From: Halopseudomonas xiamenensis
GTDB lineage: Bacteria; Pseudomonadota; Gammaproteobacteria; Pseudomonadales; Pseudomonadaceae
Length of the DNA stretch: 64,000 bases
Direction of reading: 5' to 3'
Assembly (NCBI RefSeq): GCF_014219065.1
Contig: NZ_JACLGO010000001.1
Coordinates: forward strand, 186,001 to 250,000
Made by a program: the position numbers and the translations under genes. The notes under the pieces were generated by a model that ran no database searches, had not been told where the DNA came from, and saw only the letters and a list, made by a program, of their open reading frames with translations. This document shows positions 61,697 to 64,000 of this stretch, one piece after another (the first letter of the stretch is position 1; each line of letters opens with the position of its first letter).

Positions 61697-62533
61697 TCAG
61701 TGGCTGATGCTGGGGTCGTCGAATGAGGAGTCATCCCCGCTGGCAGTATCAATACCCAGTTGGTCGGCCAACTGTTCGGTATCTATCTGCCAGCTGTCGG
61801 CTATGCCGCGCTCGAAGCGTACCGGTGACAGGGCGATGAAACCGTCACGCAGGGCGCCCACGTCGGTCTCGCGACCGATGATGCGCTCGGTCTGGCGCTG
61901 GAAACCGAGCCAGTAATAGGGCACGTTGCGGGTATCCTCCCGGCGCTCGATCTTGACCCCGCCGATGCTGCCCCGTTGCGGCCGGCAGATGGCTATCCCG
62001 CGAACCTGTTCCGGCGTGCGGGCCGGGAAGTTGATGTTCATGGCGCAGTCCTCCGGCCAGCCGGTAGCCAGCAGTTGGCGTATCAGTGGTGCGCCATACT
62101 GCCGGGCGGTTTCCCAGTGTACGGGACTGCTTGAATGGAAGGCCTGGCTCAGGGCAATCGAGGGCACGCCTAACAGGGTACCGGTCAGCGCGCCGCCGAT
62201 AGTGCCGGAGTAGGCGACCGAGTCGCTGATATTGGCACCCCGGTTGACGCCGGACAGGATCAGGTCCGGTTTGAACTGCAGCAGTTCGGCTACGCCGAGC
62301 AGCACGCAGTCGCTGGGTGTGCCGCTGACGCTGAAGCGCCGCTCCTCGAACTGGTGAACCCGCAGCGGGTGGTGGATCGAGATGGACATGGACACGCCAC
62401 TCTGGTCCAGATCAGGCGAGACGATCCACACTTCCTCGGCGATCTGTGCGGCAATTTCCTCCATGACCTCGAGACCGGGCCCGCGCCAGCCGTCATCGTT
62501 GGTGAGCAGAACGCGTTTTATGGGTTTGGACAT
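61697..62533 (-). CDS. surE: SurE-family 5'/3'-nucleotidase
   Basis: A 278-residue acid phosphatase acting on nucleoside monophosphates. The metal site is LLTNDDGWRGPGLEVM and the conserved Ser/Asn cluster SGVNRGANISDSVAYSGTIGGA. It is about 25 residues longer than the canonical surE product that accompanies pcm in Pseudomonas, and that neighbour is absent here, so it is probably a second SurE-type protein. AAAGG precedes the ATG. Confidence 0.85.
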   Translation of the reverse strand: MSKPIKRVLLTNDDGWRGPGLEVMEEIAAQIAEEVWIVSPDLDQSGVSMSISIHHPLRVHQFEERRFSVSGTPSDCVLLGVAELLQFKPDLILSGVNRGANISDSVAYSGTIGGALTGTLLGVPSIALSQAFHSSSPVHWETARQYGAPLIRQLLATGWPEDCAMNINFPARTPEQVRGIAICRPQRGSIGGVKIERREDTRNVPYYWLGFQRQTERIIGRETDVGALRDGFIALSPVRFERGIADSWQIDTEQLADQLGIDTASGDDSSFDDPSISH

Positions 62534-62570
62534 GAAGATACCTTTTGATTTTATTGGGGGTGAGATGGTG

Positions 62571-62700
62571 CCCCCTCTCCCCCGGCCCCCGCTCCGCGCC
62601 CCGGCCCTTCGCAGAGCTCAGGGCGCTCAAGCGGGCGAAGCAGTGCTTCGCTTTTCCCGCTTTCGCCCCGCGAGGGGAGAGGGGTGACTCGCGCTTGAGG
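62571..62700. repeat. Interrupted third copy of the GC-rich repeat
   Basis: The ends match the arms at 40.7 and 40.9 kb (CCCCTCTCCCCCGGCCCC at left; GAGGGGTGACTCGCG at right), but about 75 bp are inserted in the middle. The insert contains the hairpin GCGAAGC-AGT-GCTTCGC (62635-62651) followed by four T residues. It lies in the 269 bp gap upstream of surE; no gene seen. Confidence 0.7.
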
Positions 62701-62802
62701 CTTTGTGTTGTCCTGGGGCGCTGTACAAGGGGTGGTTTAGTGGGCCGTCGATGCTGCCGGCTGGCTTAGGTATGAGCTGCTGCTCGAATCTCCCCGCAAG
62801 AC

Positions 62803-63852
62803 TCACTTACCCTGCGCAATCTCCCACCCGGTATCGGCCAGCAAGCTGGCACGTTTGCCGACTTCCAGCGCATCGGCGTTGCTGGCGTTGCCCTGCAGTG
62901 CGCGGTGGTACACGCCCTGGACGATCGCGGCCAGGCGGAACAGGGAGAAGGCGAGGAAGAAGTTCCAGTTGGGGATTTCCGTGCGGCCGGTGTACTCGCA
63001 GTACCAGTCCAGCACCTGCTGTTCTTCCGGCACGTTGTAGTCCTTGAGGTTCAGGCCCTTGAGGCCGCGCATCCCTTCAAAACCGGTGTCCTGATGATAG
63101 GGCAGGCAGCAGTAGGCCAGGTCCGACAGCGGGTGGCCCAGGGTGGCCAGTTCCCAGTCGAGGATGGCAACCACTTCCGGGCGTTCGGGGTGCAGGATCA
63201 GGTTGCCGATACGGAAGTCACCGTGGGCGATGGTGGTGAAGTCGTCCTGCGGCGCGTTTTCCGGCAGCCAGGCCATCAGCGCATCCATGGACGGCATGTC
63301 ACCGGTGCGGCTGGCCTCGAACTGGCCGCTCCAGCGCTTGATCTGGCGCTGAACGTAGCCTTCGTGCTTGCCGTAGTTCTCCAGCCCGACCGCCTTCCAG
63401 TCGACATTGTGCAGCTTGGCCATGGTCTCGATCATCGAGCGATGGATCGGCATGCGCTGTTCGATGTCGACCTTCTCCAGCAACGGATGGGAATGCACCC
63501 GGCCTTCAACGTGATCCATGATGTAGAACGGCGTACCGATCACCTCGGGGTCTTCGCACAGCAGGCGGGCGGTGGGCACCGGCACGTTGGTATCACCCAG
63601 CGCACTGATCACCTGGTACTCGCGCTCGACCATGTGCGCCGACGGCAGCAGCTTGCCCGGCGGCTTCTTGCGCAGTACATAGCGTTTTTCGCCAATGGTC
63701 AGCAGGAAGGTCGGGTTGGACTGCCCACCCTGGAACTGTTGAATGTTCATGCCGTGCTCAACGCCCGGAATGCGTCCTTTCAGGTAGGCGGCCAGTTTCG
63801 CTTCATCAAAACGGTGGGCCGACAGCACATCGATCAGGGTGGCTTCGCTCAT
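62803..63852 (-). CDS. Phosphotransferase family protein (APH/choline kinase fold, ACAD10/11-like)
   Basis: A 349-residue kinase-fold protein. The ATP-binding FQGGQSNPTFLLTIGEKRYVLRKKPPG, catalytic loop IAHGDFRIGNLILHP and metal-binding ILDWELATLGHPLSDLAY are present. YIMDHVEGRV and the terminal GKRASLLADTGWEIA are typical of the acyl-CoA-dehydrogenase-associated subgroup, which phosphorylates hydroxy-acyl substrates in the eukaryotic members. The neighbouring SDR genes fit acyl-CoA metabolism. It is not expected to be an antibiotic kinase. Confidence 0.88.
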   Translation of the reverse strand: MSEATLIDVLSAHRFDEAKLAAYLKGRIPGVEHGMNIQQFQGGQSNPTFLLTIGEKRYVLRKKPPGKLLPSAHMVEREYQVISALGDTNVPVPTARLLCEDPEVIGTPFYIMDHVEGRVHSHPLLEKVDIEQRMPIHRSMIETMAKLHNVDWKAVGLENYGKHEGYVQRQIKRWSGQFEASRTGDMPSMDALMAWLPENAPQDDFTTIAHGDFRIGNLILHPERPEVVAILDWELATLGHPLSDLAYCCLPYHQDTGFEGMRGLKGLNLKDYNVPEEQQVLDWYCEYTGRTEIPNWNFFLAFSLFRLAAIVQGVYHRALQGNASNADALEVGKRASLLADTGWEIAQGK

Positions 63853-63958
63853 GTAGAAGATCCCGTGGTATCTGGTTTCATGGTTGTTGTTGGACTGTCA
63901 AAGCCTGCCACCGTGGCGGTAAATATGCCAGCGGCGCAGGCCTTTCACCGAAAACGAC

Positions 63959-64000
63959 TCAGGTAATGGTATCGCCACCGTCGGCGACAATGGTCTGGCC
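63959..64000 (-). CDS. C-terminal end of a short-chain dehydrogenase (partial)
   Basis: The last 13 codons before TGA read GQTIVADGGDTIT, the standard C-terminal signature of SDR enzymes. The gene continues beyond the window edge, upstream of and in the same direction as the phosphotransferase gene, about 106 bp away. Confidence 0.7.
   Translation of the reverse strand, partial: GQTIVADGGDTIT

Noticed and set aside
62803-63852. Aminoglycoside resistance kinase
   Set aside because: The fold is shared, but sequence features and neighbours match the acyl-CoA-associated phosphotransferase subgroup.
1-64000. tRNA or rRNA genes, prophage or integron
   Set aside because: I saw no cloverleaf with a TTCGANTC arm, no rRNA-like stretch, no integrase or phage structural gene and no attC-like series.

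Overview
The window is high-GC DNA from a gammaproteobacterium of the family Pseudomonadaceae. The central gene order gyrA-serC-pheA-hisC-tyrA/aroA-cmk-rpsA-ihfB-lapA-lapB-pyrF, preceded by mtaD/mtnA and ubiG-mupP-yciK, is the classical Pseudomonas arrangement. cyaB (MASE2 cyclase), the CpxR/CpxP/CpxA cluster and the hemN, nrdDG, nnrS and flavohaemoglobin genes also fit a Pseudomonas or Halopseudomonas-type facultative anaerobe. Species cannot be fixed from the sequence alone.

Layout. 1-8.3 kb: CyaB cyclase, HD-domain protein, DUF962 protein, nitroreductase, the cpxR-cpxP-cpxA envelope-stress operon with a small coiled-coil membrane protein in front, yciI, rnm and yciO. 8.4-12.2 kb: trpS-scpA-scpB-rluB. 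12.5-16.0 kb (minus strand): mtaD-ubiG-mupP-yciK. 16.1-32.5 kb (plus strand): a strongly altered mtnA homologue, gyrA, the aromatic/serine/histidine biosynthesis genes, cmk, rpsA, a REP-type tyrosine transposase embedded in its repeats, ihfB, lapAB and pyrF. 32.5-40.6 kb: DUF454 protein, a DNR-type regulator divergent from hemN, an SbcD/SbcC-like pair and a diaminopimelate dehydrogenase. 41-45 kb: a nitric-oxide island (nnrS, RIC-type di-iron protein, norR). 45-52.5 kb: a lipoprotein hydrolase, rlhA, a frameshifted CHAD gene, a DUF2789 gene and a chemoreceptor. 52.8-60.8 kb: anaerobic ribonucleotide reductase, a TonB receptor, a second norR and hmp. 60.8-64 kb: SDR, surE, phosphotransferase and the end of another SDR.

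Regulatory logic readable in the DNA. Three promoters carry an ANR/DNR box about 31-33 bp upstream of a -10-like hexamer (hemN, nrdD, TonB receptor); the TonB promoter also has a Fur-like site. Two separate NorR-type activators each sit divergent to an NO-detoxification gene. Each has three operators and a sigma-54 promoter in nearly the same geometry, but different operator sequences (GGT-N7-ACC versus TGT-N7-ACA).

Most notable observations: (1) the class III ribonucleotide reductase is split, with the glycyl-radical segment in its own 57-codon gene overlapping the 580-residue NrdD gene by ATGA; (2) GyrA has Leu83 and His87, altering both main quinolone-resistance positions; (3) the MtnA homologue lacks the catalytic Cys and Asp; (4) the two insulated NorR circuits; (5) a dispersed family of two-hairpin repeats with variable loop lengths occupies nearly every long intergenic gap and surrounds a RAYT transposase gene.
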